A stretch of 64,000 nucleotides of DNA, taken from Corynebacterium sp. p3-SID1145. Lineage in GTDB: Bacteria > Actinomycetota > Actinomycetes > Mycobacteriales > Mycobacteriaceae. The stretch is taken from the NCBI GenBank assembly GCA_025144245.1, contig JALXXC010000002.1, positions 62,001-126,000 of the forward strand, written 5' to 3'. This document shows, piece by piece, positions 16,700 to 29,800 of the stretch. Positions within the stretch are counted from its first letter, which is position 1. Each line of letters starts with the position of its first letter. Position numbers and translations under genes: made by a program. The notes under the pieces are model-generated. The model was not told the DNA's origin, did no database searches, and saw only the letters and a program-made list of their open reading frames with translations.

Positions 16700-18229
16700 A
16701 TGACTCCCGAGGCTCTACTCCCCGTTTTCGTCGCCCTGCCGCTCATCGTCGCGGCGGTGACGGCACTGTCTCCGTGGCGGGTTCTCAACAGCGCGTTGTC
16801 GCTGATCATCCCGGCGGTCAACCTCACCGGCGGTGTCTGGCTCTACGCCTACACGGCCGAGCACGGCACGATAGGCCACGTCATCGGCCTGTACCAGGGC
16901 GGTGCCGGCATCTCGTTCGCGGGCGACCAGTTCTCCGCGATCATGCTGGTCACCACGATGCTGGTGGCGCTGATTTCCAACTGGTTCGCCATTGTTTCGG
17001 GCGAGACCCAGGCCCGGTACTACACCCCGCTGACCCTGGTGCTCCTCACCGGCGTGTCCGGTGCGCTGCTCACGGCTGACCTGTTCAACTTCTTCGTCAT
17101 GATCGAGGTCATGCTGCTACCGTCCTACGGCTTGATCGCCATGACCGGCACGCGGCACCGCCTGCAGTCGGCGCGCCTGTTCGTCCTCGTGAATCTAGCG
17201 GCGTCGACGTTCCTGGTCACAGGTGTCGGCTATGTGTACGCGGTCACCGGGGCAGTCAATATCGGTGCACTGCAGGGCGCCGCGGCGGGCAACGGCCCCG
17301 TCACCGTCGCCATGGGGATCGTGGTGGCCGCCATCTGCGCGAAAGCCGCCGTGTTCCCGCTGCACACGTGGCTGCCGCGGACGTACACGTCGACAAGCGC
17401 CGCCGTCATGGGCCTCTTCTCCGGCCTGCACACCAAGGTCGCGGTGTACATGCTGTTCCGCATCTGGGTCGTCATTTTCGACATGGACGCCCGCTGGAAC
17501 TGGCTGATCATCGCCGTAATGGTGGTCTCCATGCTCGTCGGTGCCTATGCGGGGCTCGCGGAATCGACGATCCGCCAAGTGCTCGGCTACCAGATGGTCA
17601 ACGGCATGCCGTTCATCCTGGTCATGCTCGCGTTCACGCAGGATGATCCGCGCTACGCGCTCGCCGCTGGCCTGATGTACACGCTGCACCACATGGTCAC
17701 CATCGGCGCGCTGACGCTCAACTCCGGCGCCATCGAGGAGACCTACGGCACCGGCACCCTCTCCAAACTCTCGGGCTTGGCGCGCCGCGACCCGCTCACC
17801 GCGACAGTCTTCGCCGCCGGCGCCTTCTCGGTGATCGGCTTCCCGCCGTTCTCCGGTCTGTGGGGCAAGCTCACCATCATCTTCGCGGCGGCCCGCGGCG
17901 GCGACGAACGCTCCTGGATCGTCATCGCGGCGATCATCATCGCCTCTTTCGGTGCGATGCTGGCCATGTTCCGTGTCTGGCGCGACGTGTTCTGGGGCAA
18001 GCCCATGCAACGGTTCCCGGCCAATCTCAACGTGCGTGGGGTGCTGCTGGCGCCGTCGGCAAGCTTGATGCTCATCTCGCTCGCCATGTTCTTCGCCGCG
18101 GGCCCGCTGTGGGGCGCAGCGACCGACTCCGTGGACGCGCTTCTCGACGTCCCCTCCTACACCTCCGCCGTCTTGGGCCCCGACCCCGTCGGGCTGCCCG
18201 ACACCGCTAGCCTGCAAGGGGGCCAGTAA
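16700..18229 (+). CDS. mrpD: Mrp antiporter subunit D
   Basis: A 509-aa NuoM/N-like membrane protein with about 14 TM helices. Diagnostic segments include NFFVMIEVMLLPSYGLIA, KAAVFPLHTWLPRTYTSTSA and SGLHTKVAVYMLFRIW. It partners MrpA in proton translocation. It begins right after the mrpC stop and overlaps mrpE by one base. Confidence 0.95.
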   Translation: MTPEALLPVFVALPLIVAAVTALSPWRVLNSALSLIIPAVNLTGGVWLYAYTAEHGTIGHVIGLYQGGAGISFAGDQFSAIMLVTTMLVALISNWFAIVSGETQARYYTPLTLVLLTGVSGALLTADLFNFFVMIEVMLLPSYGLIAMTGTRHRLQSARLFVLVNLAASTFLVTGVGYVYAVTGAVNIGALQGAAAGNGPVTVAMGIVVAAICAKAAVFPLHTWLPRTYTSTSAAVMGLFSGLHTKVAVYMLFRIWVVIFDMDARWNWLIIAVMVVSMLVGAYAGLAESTIRQVLGYQMVNGMPFILVMLAFTQDDPRYALAAGLMYTLHHMVTIGALTLNSGAIEETYGTGTLSKLSGLARRDPLTATVFAAGAFSVIGFPPFSGLWGKLTIIFAAARGGDERSWIVIAAIIIASFGAMLAMFRVWRDVFWGKPMQRFPANLNVRGVLLAPSASLMLISLAMFFAAGPLWGAATDSVDALLDVPSYTSAVLGPDPVGLPDTASLQGGQ

Positions 18230-18753
18230 TGAAGACCATCCTGCACGCCATCGGCTACTTCTTCTGGATCATCAAGGAGATCGTCGTCGCCGGTGTTTCA
18301 ACCGCGCTCGCCGCGTTCCGGCCAGACTCCGGCATCGAGCCGATCATCATCTACTACCCGCTGCGTATCGACGGCGACTGGGAGCTCTTCTGGTTCTCCA
18401 CCTCCGTCACCGCCACCCCGTCGACCCTCTCCTTCGGCTTCCGCGACAATATCCCCGGCAAACCCCGCGTGATGCTCGTCCAAGCCGCCTTCGGCTCCAA
18501 CCCTGAGGACATCGTCGCTGGACTCGCCGACATGGAGGAGCATGTCAACCCGCGCGTCAAAGACACCCCCATCGACCCGGCGGCGGTCCTGTGGGAGCCG
18601 TACCAGGACTTCCGCGACCGCGTCGACCCCGACGCGACTGACCCCGTCGACGCCGCCGACAACGCCCGCCGCGAACGCCGCGCCCGCGCACGTGAGCGAT
18701 CCCGCGACCGCCGCGATAACGGTTACGGCCGCTCCGCGAAAGAGAGGAACTAG
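18229..18753 (+). CDS. mrpE: Mrp antiporter subunit E
   Basis: A 174-aa protein with an N-terminal membrane segment (about 8-28) and the MrpE pattern of a downstream YYPLRI segment and a TATPSTLSFG turn. The C-terminus is unusually long, highly charged and rich in Arg/Asp (DNARRERRARARERSRDRRD). The subunit is needed for assembly of the complex in other bacteria. It overlaps mrpD by one base. Confidence 0.92.
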   Translation: MKTILHAIGYFFWIIKEIVVAGVSTALAAFRPDSGIEPIIIYYPLRIDGDWELFWFSTSVTATPSTLSFGFRDNIPGKPRVMLVQAAFGSNPEDIVAGLADMEEHVNPRVKDTPIDPAAVLWEPYQDFRDRVDPDATDPVDAADNARRERRARARERSRDRRDNGYGRSAKERN

Positions 18754-18755
18754 CC

Positions 18756-19034
18756 ATGTTCGACTCGACGTTTGAAACAATCCTCACCGTCTGCATCGGC
18801 ATCATGGCCGTCTGCCTGATCATCGGCATGCTGACCATCCTGCGCGTCAAAGACGAACTGAGCCGCGCCGTGCTTGCCGATTTCATCTTCTACCTGATGG
18901 TCTGCATCTACTTCGTGTGGACCTTGTTCCACGACACGTTCATCGGCTACGAGATCGCGATTCTCGCCGCACTCGTCTGCGGCGCGATCCCGACGCTGTC
19001 CATGTCCCGCATCATTTCGAGGGGGCGCCGCTAA
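18756..19034 (+). CDS. mrpF: Mrp antiporter subunit F
   Basis: A 92-aa protein with three TM helices and the MrpF core (TILRVKDELSRAVLADFI). Two bases separate it from mrpE and its TAA shares one base with the mrpG ATG. It is a small membrane subunit of the same complex. Confidence 0.92.
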   Translation: MFDSTFETILTVCIGIMAVCLIIGMLTILRVKDELSRAVLADFIFYLMVCIYFVWTLFHDTFIGYEIAILAALVCGAIPTLSMSRIISRGRR

Positions 19035-19444
19035 TGGCTATCTGGCAGATCATCGTTCTCGTGTTCGTGGCCATCGCCGTCTTCATGACTGTGGCCACGC
19101 TCATTCTCCAGCTACGCGCCCCTAACGCGCTGACCCGCGTGAACCTCATGGGTCCGCTGGTGTGCCTGGCGTTCCCCGCGCTCATCCTCGCCAAGCTCAC
19201 CGCCGACTGGGCCACCGAGGGCTTCAACGCGGGCGACTTCGTCCGCGCAGTCATCGCCATTCTGGGCGTATGGATCATCGGTTCCGTCGGCTCGTTCATC
19301 ATGGGCCGCTCCATCCACGGCGTGACTGTCGTCGATCCTCGCGCGGTGCTGAACCGTGAGAACCGCGAGGACCGCGAGGACCACGGCCTCAGCGACGACT
19401 TAGCCCACCGCGAGCAGGACGCCGCCGAACAAGCAGGGCTCTGA
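19034..19444 (+). CDS. mrpG: Mrp antiporter subunit G
   Basis: A 136-aa protein with three TM helices and the MrpG motif of a hydrophobic N-terminus followed by LRAPNALTRVNLMG. The C-terminal 40 residues are a charged Glu/Arg/Asp tail (NRENREDREDHG). It ends the six-gene operon; a hairpin repeat follows 78 bp downstream. Confidence 0.92.
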   Translation: MAIWQIIVLVFVAIAVFMTVATLILQLRAPNALTRVNLMGPLVCLAFPALILAKLTADWATEGFNAGDFVRAVIAILGVWIIGSVGSFIMGRSIHGVTVVDPRAVLNRENREDREDHGLSDDLAHREQDAAEQAGL

Positions 19445-19522
19445 CCCGATACTCCGGGCCTGGCTCGTGCGGGCGGCCCCCTCCCCCGCCGCGCTCAGCT
19501 TGAAAAACTCAGCCCCACAGAT

Positions 19523-19584
19523 CCAGCTAATTGGATCCAGCTAACAGGCCCCAAAGGCATAGATAGCTGGATCCAGGTAGCTGG
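19523..19584. repeat. 62-bp hairpin repeat, copy A
   Basis: Two 21-nt arms (19523-19543 and 19564-19584) are inverted copies with two mismatches and enclose a 20-nt loop. The arm core is CCAGCTA..TGGATCCAGCTA. Two further copies of identical length lie at 44508-44569 and 45638-45699; their arms are alike but the loops differ. Downstream TTTTG could let this copy end mrp transcription. Confidence 0.85.
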
Positions 19585-19671
19585 TTTTGCCTTTGAGACA
19601 CGGCTCTACTGCACGCGCCACCTACGCGAGTGCCGAAGCACAGACCGTGTGGTGGAGCCGGCACACCGAGA
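19585..19671. other. Rest of the mrpG-katA intergenic region
   Basis: Between the hairpin repeat and the catalase terminator I see no gene and no further structure. The 78 bp before the repeat (19445-19522) is also empty apart from a C-rich run. Confidence 0.4.
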
Positions 19672-19720
19672 AAACCCCGCAGAGAGCGAGCATCGTGGCT
19701 CGCCCCCTGCGGGGTGTTTG
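19672..19720 (-). terminator. Catalase gene terminator
   Basis: ACCCCGCAG (19674-19682) pairs with CTGCGGGGT (19707-19715), with a nested GAGCGAG/CTCGC helix inside. On the minus strand it is followed by TTTTC. It lies about 50 bp past the katA stop. Confidence 0.75.
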
Positions 19721-19766
19721 CGGCTGATCAGAGCTCAGCCGGGCTCATGCCCCTAAAGCAAGTGGC

Positions 19767-21329
19767 CTAGGAAGCGTCAGCTCGCTTCTTCGCCAGCACC
19801 TCGCGGAGCTTCGGCTCGAGGTCAGCGTCGACCTTGCCCCAGTAGGCGAAGGTGCGCTCCTCGACGTCCTTGTCCTGGATCGGCAGCATCTTGTTGGTGA
19901 CGTTGTCGATGAAGCGCTCACGTGCTGCGTCGTCGAAGACCTCACGGTACAGGGTGCCTGCCTGACCGAAGTCGTCGTCCTCGGCGTGCTTAACGTAAGC
20001 GGCGCGGACGAGATCGGTGCCGTGCGGATCCGGGTTCACGTACAGGTCGTGAGCCTGGCCGTAGGTGGTGTGGTTGGAGGAGGAGTCCTCACCGTTGTCC
20101 AGGTAACCGGCACCCTTGTCGGTGCGGTTCGGGGAGTAATTCGGCTCGCCCTCGTTGTTGAAGAAGAAGGCCATCGGGCCACGCTCTGCGTAGGTGTTCA
20201 CCGGAACGATCGGCTGGTTGACCGGCAGGTCCTTGTAGTTCGGTCCGATGCGGTAGCGGTGCTGGTCAGCGTATGCGAACACGCGGCCCTGCAGCATGCG
20301 GTCCGGGGACAGGCCGACGCCCGGGACAATGTTGGCCGGATCCAGCGCCAGCTGCTCGATCTGGGCGTGGAAGTTCTTCGGGTTGCGGTTGAGGACGAAG
20401 TAGCCGACGTCGACAAGCGGGTAGTCCTTCTGGGACCAGGTCTTGGTGAGGTCGAACGGGTTGAAGCGGTAGTTCTCCGCATCCTCGAACGGCATGATCT
20501 GGACCTTGACGTCCCAGATCGGGTAGTCGCCGCGCTCGATGGCCTCGAACAGGTCCTGGCGGTGGTAGTCGGCGTTCTCGCCGGCCATCTTGCCTGCCTC
20601 TTCGTCGGTGAAGGTCTCCCAACCCTGACGGGTCTTGAAGTGGTACTTGATCCAGACTGCGTCGCCCTCTTCGTTGACCCACTGGAAGGTGTGGGAGCCG
20701 AAGCCGTCCTGGTGGCGGGAGGTCTTCGGGGTGCCGCGGTCGCCGAGCAGGTAGGTCACCTGGTGAGCAGACTCCGGCGTGCGGGTCCAGAAGTCCCACT
20801 GCATCTCGTCGTCGCGCAGGCCGGAGTCCGGCTGGCGCTTCTGGGAGTGGATAAAGTCCGGGAACTTAACGGGGTCGCGGAGGAAGAACGTCGGGGTGTT
20901 GTTGCCGACGATGTCGTAGTTGCCGTCCTCGGTCCAGAAACGCAGTGCGAAGCCGTGGACGTCGCGCCAGGTGTCCGGGGAGCCAGCCTCGCCGGCAACG
21001 GTGGAGAAGCGCACGGCCATCGGGGTGACGGTGCCCTTCTGGAACAGCTTGGCCTTGGTGTACTTGGAGACGTCCTCGGTGATGTGCAGCTCACCGAATG
21101 CGCCGTGGCCCTTGGCGTGCGGGATGCGCTCCGGGACGTTCTCGCGGTTGAAGTGGGCGAGCTTCTCGACGAGGTGGATGTCGTCGAGCAGGTTCGGGCC
21201 CTGCGGACCGGCGGTGGCGGAGATGTTCTCCGATGCGACCGGCTGGCCGCCCAGGCGGGTGGTCTTGCCGTTACCGGCAGCGCGCTCGCCCTTCTTCACA
21301 ATTTCTTCTGCGGGTTTGTTGTCAGCCAT
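19767..21329 (-). CDS. katA: Monofunctional heme catalase
   Basis: A 520-aa clade-type small-subunit catalase that converts hydrogen peroxide to water and oxygen in the cytoplasm. The distal His lies in NVPERIPHAKG (His71), the Asn region is FFLRDPVKFPDFIHSQKR, and the heme-ligand Tyr is in RVFAYADQHRYRIGPNY. Length and motifs are intact. AGGAGG precedes the ATG. A candidate promoter is TTGAAG (21400-21405) and TAGTGT (21377-21382), separated by 17 bp on the minus strand. It is divergent from an ECF sigma gene, the katA-sigC pairing I recall from C. glutamicum. Confidence 0.96.
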   Translation of the reverse strand: MADNKPAEEIVKKGERAAGNGKTTRLGGQPVASENISATAGPQGPNLLDDIHLVEKLAHFNRENVPERIPHAKGHGAFGELHITEDVSKYTKAKLFQKGTVTPMAVRFSTVAGEAGSPDTWRDVHGFALRFWTEDGNYDIVGNNTPTFFLRDPVKFPDFIHSQKRQPDSGLRDDEMQWDFWTRTPESAHQVTYLLGDRGTPKTSRHQDGFGSHTFQWVNEEGDAVWIKYHFKTRQGWETFTDEEAGKMAGENADYHRQDLFEAIERGDYPIWDVKVQIMPFEDAENYRFNPFDLTKTWSQKDYPLVDVGYFVLNRNPKNFHAQIEQLALDPANIVPGVGLSPDRMLQGRVFAYADQHRYRIGPNYKDLPVNQPIVPVNTYAERGPMAFFFNNEGEPNYSPNRTDKGAGYLDNGEDSSSNHTTYGQAHDLYVNPDPHGTDLVRAAYVKHAEDDDFGQAGTLYREVFDDAARERFIDNVTNKMLPIQDKDVEERTFAYWGKVDADLEPKLREVLAKKRADAS

Positions 21330-21376
21330 TAGGTGGCCCTCCTCGTTAAATCAGAGATGATTCACTGGTAGATCCG

Positions 21377-21405
21377 ACACTACGCACGCTTTATAGGCCC
21401 TTCAA
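21377..21405 (-). promoter_or_regulatory. Candidate katA promoter
   Basis: On the minus strand TTGAAG and TAGTGT are separated by 17 nt, close to the sigma-A consensus for Corynebacterium. A small inverted repeat TCAAC-CAA-GTTGA (21402-21414) overlaps the -35 box and could be an operator. Confidence 0.5.
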
Positions 21406-21548
21406 CCAAGTTGACCCTAACTCATTCCTTTGTTTGATTGAGGTCTCAGCGGGCTGGCAGCCGGGAGGCGGTGGGGTCAACAGTTTTGCTGGGCACCGAG
21501 AACATCGTTCGCAGGTCACGCCGGGTGTTGCTGGTAACGTCAGCACCC

Positions 21549-22091
21549 GTGAATAAAAGGGACGACGCGTATGTCACGGACTTGGCCTTGCGGGCCGGCC
21601 GTGGGGACGAACAGGCGTTGTCCGAGTTCATCCGGTTGACGCACGACGACGTGTGGCGCTTGCTGGCCCACTTGGCGGGCCGGGAGCAGGCGGATGACCT
21701 GACGCAGGAGACGTACCTGAGGGTTTTGGGGGCTCTCCCCCGCTTCGCGGCGCGTTCGAGTGCGCGAACGTGGTTGCTCTCGCTCGCGCGGCGGGCGTGG
21801 GTGGATTCGGTGCGGCACGACATGGCGCGTCCGCGGAAGGCGGCGGCGGAATACGACGACGTGGCAGCGCAGCAGCCGAGCCGAGACAACCCGAACACGT
21901 GGTCCGAGGTGATGGATGCCCGCGTGCTTCTCGACGCGCTGGCTCCCGAACGCCGTGAAGCCCTCATCCTGACCCAGGTGCTCGGCTACACCTACGAGGA
22001 AGCGGCGAAAATCGCGAATGTGCGTGTGGGCACCATCCGTTCGCGAGTGGCGCGTGCGCGGCGGGACCTCATGGCCGGCGGGGCGGATTGA
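21549..22091 (+). CDS. sigC: ECF sigma factor, SigC-like
   Basis: A 180-aa ECF sigma factor. Region 2 is visible (EFIRLTHDDVWRLLAHL, DDLTQETYLRVLGALPRF), and region 4 has the helix-turn-helix (ALILTQVLGYTYEEAAKIA, VGTIRSRVARARRDL). I choose the GTG at 21549 because the frame upstream carries no family features and TAACGT lies 8 nt before it. SigC in C. glutamicum sits beside katA and responds to respiratory-chain or heme stress; that role is inferred here from synteny. There is no anti-sigma gene next to it. Confidence 0.85.
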   Translation: MNKRDDAYVTDLALRAGRGDEQALSEFIRLTHDDVWRLLAHLAGREQADDLTQETYLRVLGALPRFAARSSARTWLLSLARRAWVDSVRHDMARPRKAAAEYDDVAAQQPSRDNPNTWSEVMDARVLLDALAPERREALILTQVLGYTYEEAAKIANVRVGTIRSRVARARRDLMAGGAD

Positions 22092-22117
22092 GGTGGGGTG
22101 CCGGGAGCCGCGGAGAT

Positions 22118-24465
<2,348 letters not shown>

Positions 24466-24581
24466 CCTGGTCCGCCTTTCTGCGTCTATGTGCGCTTTTA
24501 CTGCTAAGCGGTCAATCTGTGTGAATCAGGATACCCGGACACACCTATAAATCCCGCCATTAAGTTGCAATCTGATGCCAC

Positions 24582-24587
24582 TACTAT
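24582..24587 (+). promoter_or_regulatory. -10 box (TACTAT) of a leaderless transporter transcript
   Basis: TACTAT ends exactly 7 nt before GTG at 24595. This argues for the GTG rather than the ATG at 24586, which would overlap the -10 box itself. Confidence 0.55.
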
Positions 24588-24594
24588 GATCCGG

Positions 24595-25452
24595 GTGCAC
24601 AGTAATGCCCTCGCCGTCTTGTTCGCGTTCGCGTCCGCGCTGACGATCGCGATCGGCACCGTATGGCGCCACCAGATCGTGCTGCGCCACAACGCGGAGC
24701 ACGAGGGGAAGCAGGGCTCGTCGGGGGCGATCGGGGCGATCAAGCGGCCGACGTGGTGGTTGTCGTTGTCACTGGCCTGGCTTGCGTACGGCTTCCAGGC
24801 TGTGGCGCTGGCTTTCGGCACTCTCTTGGTGGTGCAACCGGTGCTGGTGCTGTCGCTGCTGCTCACCCTGCTGCTGGCGGCGCGGGTGGAGCGGCGCGGC
24901 ATGGAGATCGACGAGACTTTCTGGGCCACGGTCCTCACTATCGCCGTGGGCGTGCTGGTTGTGTTGGGGAAGCCGGAGCCGGGGACGAGGGAGGCGTCGA
25001 TAAGCGAATGGCTTGTTGCCGTGGGCGCCGGAACTGCGGTGATGGCGGTGACTGGAGCCGTGGCGAGGCGACAGCGGTCGGTGCTGCGCGCGTTTCTGCT
25101 GGGCGCGGTGTGCGGCGCGATTTTCGGCTACCTCGCGGTGTTTTCGAAGACGACCATCGATGCGTTCGTGCGCGGAGGCATCCCCGAGATGGTGACCACC
25201 TGGCCGCTGTACGCCCTGCTCGGCGCGGCAATTGTGGGAACGATCGTGCAGCAGTACGCGTTCAGCGCGGGCGATTTGTCCCAGTCCCTGCCGGCGATGA
25301 AGATCTTCGAGCCGCTGCTCGCGTACACCCTCGGCATGACCTTGCTGGGCGAAAAATTCACGGTGACCACCGTGTGGGGCTGGGCCCTGATGGCGCTCGC
25401 TGTCGCCGCGATGTTCGTGTCCACCTATTTCCTGTCGCGGAAGTCGCTGTAG
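24595..25452 (+). CDS. DMT-family membrane transporter
   Basis: A 285-aa protein with nine or ten TM helices, with the two-fold drug/metabolite transporter layout; the first half ends in TVLTIAVGVLVVLGKPEPG and the second in GWALMALAVAAMFVSTYFLS. It resembles actinobacterial DMT (EamA/NIPA-like) proteins; the substrate cannot be read. The GTG at 24595 is chosen because of the leaderless promoter geometry; the ATG at 24586 is the alternative. It lies between lysC and leuA, and an amino-acid-related role is only a guess. Confidence 0.75.
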   Translation: MHSNALAVLFAFASALTIAIGTVWRHQIVLRHNAEHEGKQGSSGAIGAIKRPTWWLSLSLAWLAYGFQAVALAFGTLLVVQPVLVLSLLLTLLLAARVERRGMEIDETFWATVLTIAVGVLVVLGKPEPGTREASISEWLVAVGAGTAVMAVTGAVARRQRSVLRAFLLGAVCGAIFGYLAVFSKTTIDAFVRGGIPEMVTTWPLYALLGAAIVGTIVQQYAFSAGDLSQSLPAMKIFEPLLAYTLGMTLLGEKFTVTTVWGWALMALAVAAMFVSTYFLSRKSL

Positions 25453-27498
<2,046 letters not shown>

Positions 27499-27567
27499 TT
27501 TCTGCCGTCAGTCCTGTCAGTACTAGTGTTCTCTGGGGGTGCACTGCGTTGAACCGAGGAGATCAGC

Positions 27568-28617
27568 ATGACTAAGCACGAGGCCGACAACGGCCGCGCT
27601 GATCTTTCGCCGCACACGAATAGCGTGTGGCTCCCCTCGGGCACGCAGCGCACAGTGCTTATCGACGACACCCCAGCCCTCTTCACCGACGGCAACCCCG
27701 TGGTGGTCGAGGTCGGCTTCGACCCGGCGGGGGATGTCGTCGCCAAGATTGACGGTGACGTCTTGGGGGCCTTCGACGCGGAGACTTCGGCGGAGCTCAG
27801 CCCGTCGCTGCGCTTGCTGGAGACCCGCGGACTCGTCGCTCTCGCCCATGGCGCGTTCACCACTAAGGGCGGCGAGCCCGCTGTGACTGTGCACGCCGAC
27901 CCGCTGGGGGCACCACGTGCCCGCACCGCGGCTGACAACACGCACGTGCCCACCGACCCGTTCCCGGTGACCGAGCCCTTCGCCGCCGACAAGGCAGCGG
28001 AGGCCGCCGCGCGCGCCGCCGATGAATCTGCGGGTACCCCGGCAGGCAGCACTGCAGTTCGCGAAGCCCCGCGGAGCAGGAATATGCAGGCGGTCGCCGT
28101 GCTTTCCTCCGCGTTGGCCATCGGCCTGGTTGGCCTGATCGGCTACTACTACGGCGTGGTCGAGCACGGCAGGGAGATTAACGCCTTCATCAATTCCGAC
28201 GACAAGACCTCTGCAAGTCAGAAGGAAACCAGCTCCGCGCCGCCGACCTCGACGCAGTCCACCGGCTCAACCAGCCCGGCTAGCTCGACGGTCCCGACCA
28301 GCAGCACCAGTTCCAGCGGGGCCACCTCCTCCGGGGATTCCCCGGTGCAGCTGTCCCCGGCGAAGCCAGCCACCCCCGCCCCCGCGCATGCTCCCGGGCC
28401 GGGGCCAGCAGCCCAACCGGAGCCCGGCAACGCCCCTGCTCCCACGCATGCACCGGCACCTGCACCCGCGCCCGCTCCTGCTCCCGAGCCGAATCCGGCG
28501 CCAGCGCCGGCTCCTGCACCTGCTCCCGCACCTTCCGGAAACGGCGCACCCTCCGACAACGATTCCGGCGGCGGAAACGCCCCGCAACCACGACCGATCT
28601 TCGAGCTCCAATGGTAG
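27568..28617 (+). CDS. Hypothetical protein with one TM helix and a Pro/Ala-rich tail
   Basis: A 349-aa protein. An N-terminal soluble region of about 110 residues (VWLPSGTQRTVLIDD, VVVEVGFDPAGDVVAKIDGD) is followed by an Ala-rich linker, a TM helix at about residues 172-193, a Ser/Thr-rich stretch and a long PAPAP-type tail. The topology suggests a cytoplasmic N-terminus and a cell-wall-spanning tail. No family is recognised. GAGGAG precedes the ATG. Its stop overlaps the start of the DnaQ-like gene (ATGGTAG), so the two are translationally coupled. Confidence 0.65.
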   Translation: MTKHEADNGRADLSPHTNSVWLPSGTQRTVLIDDTPALFTDGNPVVVEVGFDPAGDVVAKIDGDVLGAFDAETSAELSPSLRLLETRGLVALAHGAFTTKGGEPAVTVHADPLGAPRARTAADNTHVPTDPFPVTEPFAADKAAEAAARAADESAGTPAGSTAVREAPRSRNMQAVAVLSSALAIGLVGLIGYYYGVVEHGREINAFINSDDKTSASQKETSSAPPTSTQSTGSTSPASSTVPTSSTSSSGATSSGDSPVQLSPAKPATPAPAHAPGPGPAAQPEPGNAPAPTHAPAPAPAPAPAPEPNPAPAPAPAPAPAPSGNGAPSDNDSGGGNAPQPRPIFELQW

Positions 28618-29741
28618 ACAACGACTCTTCCCGCAACCCCGATTCCGCCGCAGCTGCCGGTGCGCCCGATACTGGCGGCACGGACACGGTGAAGCCCGCC
28701 CCGAATTCCGCGCTGCACCCCGCTCCGCCGGCGGAGGACCTGACCGGGGAATTCCCGTTCGCCGCGTTCACGGCGCAGGCCACCAACATCCATCCTTCGA
28801 GTGGACGCCTGGTCACCCTGGACGGTGTCGCTTTCGACGAGTCCGGTGTGGTGGGCGAGGAATTCCACGCCGTGTTCAACGTGGGCGGGGATCCGGGGCC
28901 GACGCACACGCATGGTGTCCGCCGCAACGATTTCGAGCGCGCCGCGAAATTCTCCAGGCACCTGAAGAAGCTGGATAAATTCATCGACGGCCGCACACTC
29001 GTCGTCCACGATGCGCCGCTGGTGTGGGGGTTCATCGTCTCGGAGGCGCGCCGTGCCATGAACGCGGCGGCGCGGGCAAACCGTTCGCGGAATCGTCGTC
29101 AAGGCCGCCGCAGGCAGCGAGTGGGCCACGTACCGCGTCCGGAAGGAATCGTCGATACGCTCGCATCCGCGCGCAAGCAGGGCGCCGTGCTTATCGACGA
29201 ACGCCTCGAAGCCGTCGCCTCCCTCTCCGGCGTCGCCGTCCCGGCCGCGGAAGCATCCGTCGCGCGCGCCACGCAGTCCGAGGAGGAGACCTCCCGCGAA
29301 CGCACCCTGGCGCTGGTGGGCCTGTACCTCGCCCTCGAGGAAGCCGGTCCGTTGGCAGTGCGCACCCCAGATGAGCTGGCCCCCGACCGCTTCGGACTGC
29401 AGCGCGCCCAGGTGCGCGTCGACGCCGAAAAAGCCGCTGCGCTGCACGGCAACCCCGGCCAGTTCACCGACAAGTCCGGGCTGCGCCCCGGCATGGAGGT
29501 GGCCATCTCAGACGATATTTGCGCCGACCACGACGAGCTTGTCCGCGCCGTGCTCGACCTGGAGATGACCTACACGGAAAAACTCAGCCGCGAGACCTCC
29601 CTAGTGGTCACCAACGCGACCGGAAACCCGGACGATCTACGCGGCAAGGCGATGCACGCCCACCGCAAGGGCATCCCGCTGGTCAACGACGAGCAATTCC
29701 TGGCCGCCGTGCGCGCCGCGCAGGACGGGCGCGAAAACTAG
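28611..29741 (+). CDS. DnaQ-like protein with BRCT-like C-terminus, exonuclease residues apparently lost
   Basis: A 376-aa protein at the place where mycobacteria have dnaQ (Rv3711c) next to leuA and murT. The middle looks like an epsilon-type exonuclease fold (RTLVVHDAPLVWGFIVSEA resembles the motif II region), and residues about 292-370 resemble a BRCT domain (LRPGMEVAISDDICAD, LSRETSLVVTNATG, GIPLVNDEQFLAAV). The expected DxE of motif I is not present; the matching stretch reads FAAFTAQATN. A nuclease-dead adaptor is therefore possible. It overlaps the upstream gene by 7 bp. Confidence 0.65.
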   Translation: MVDNDSSRNPDSAAAAGAPDTGGTDTVKPAPNSALHPAPPAEDLTGEFPFAAFTAQATNIHPSSGRLVTLDGVAFDESGVVGEEFHAVFNVGGDPGPTHTHGVRRNDFERAAKFSRHLKKLDKFIDGRTLVVHDAPLVWGFIVSEARRAMNAAARANRSRNRRQGRRRQRVGHVPRPEGIVDTLASARKQGAVLIDERLEAVASLSGVAVPAAEASVARATQSEEETSRERTLALVGLYLALEEAGPLAVRTPDELAPDRFGLQRAQVRVDAEKAAALHGNPGQFTDKSGLRPGMEVAISDDICADHDELVRAVLDLEMTYTEKLSRETSLVVTNATGNPDDLRGKAMHAHRKGIPLVNDEQFLAAVRAAQDGREN

Positions 29742-29787
29742 GTGGCGCAACTCCCCGTCACTCAACAATCACCGGGCGGCGATGAAC

Positions 29788-29793
29788 TAGGGT
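29788..29793 (+). promoter_or_regulatory. -10 box (TAGGGT) of leaderless murT
   Basis: TAGGGT ends exactly 7 nt before the murT ATG at 29801. The murT-gatD pair therefore has its own promoter after the DnaQ-like gene. Confidence 0.55.
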
Positions 29794-29800
29794 TTAGCCC

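Noticed and set aside
28380..28550. Short tandem Pro-Ala coding repeats as a possible CRISPR or satellite array
   Set aside because: Period is that of PA codons, there are no spacers, and the repeat is in frame within a protein tail.
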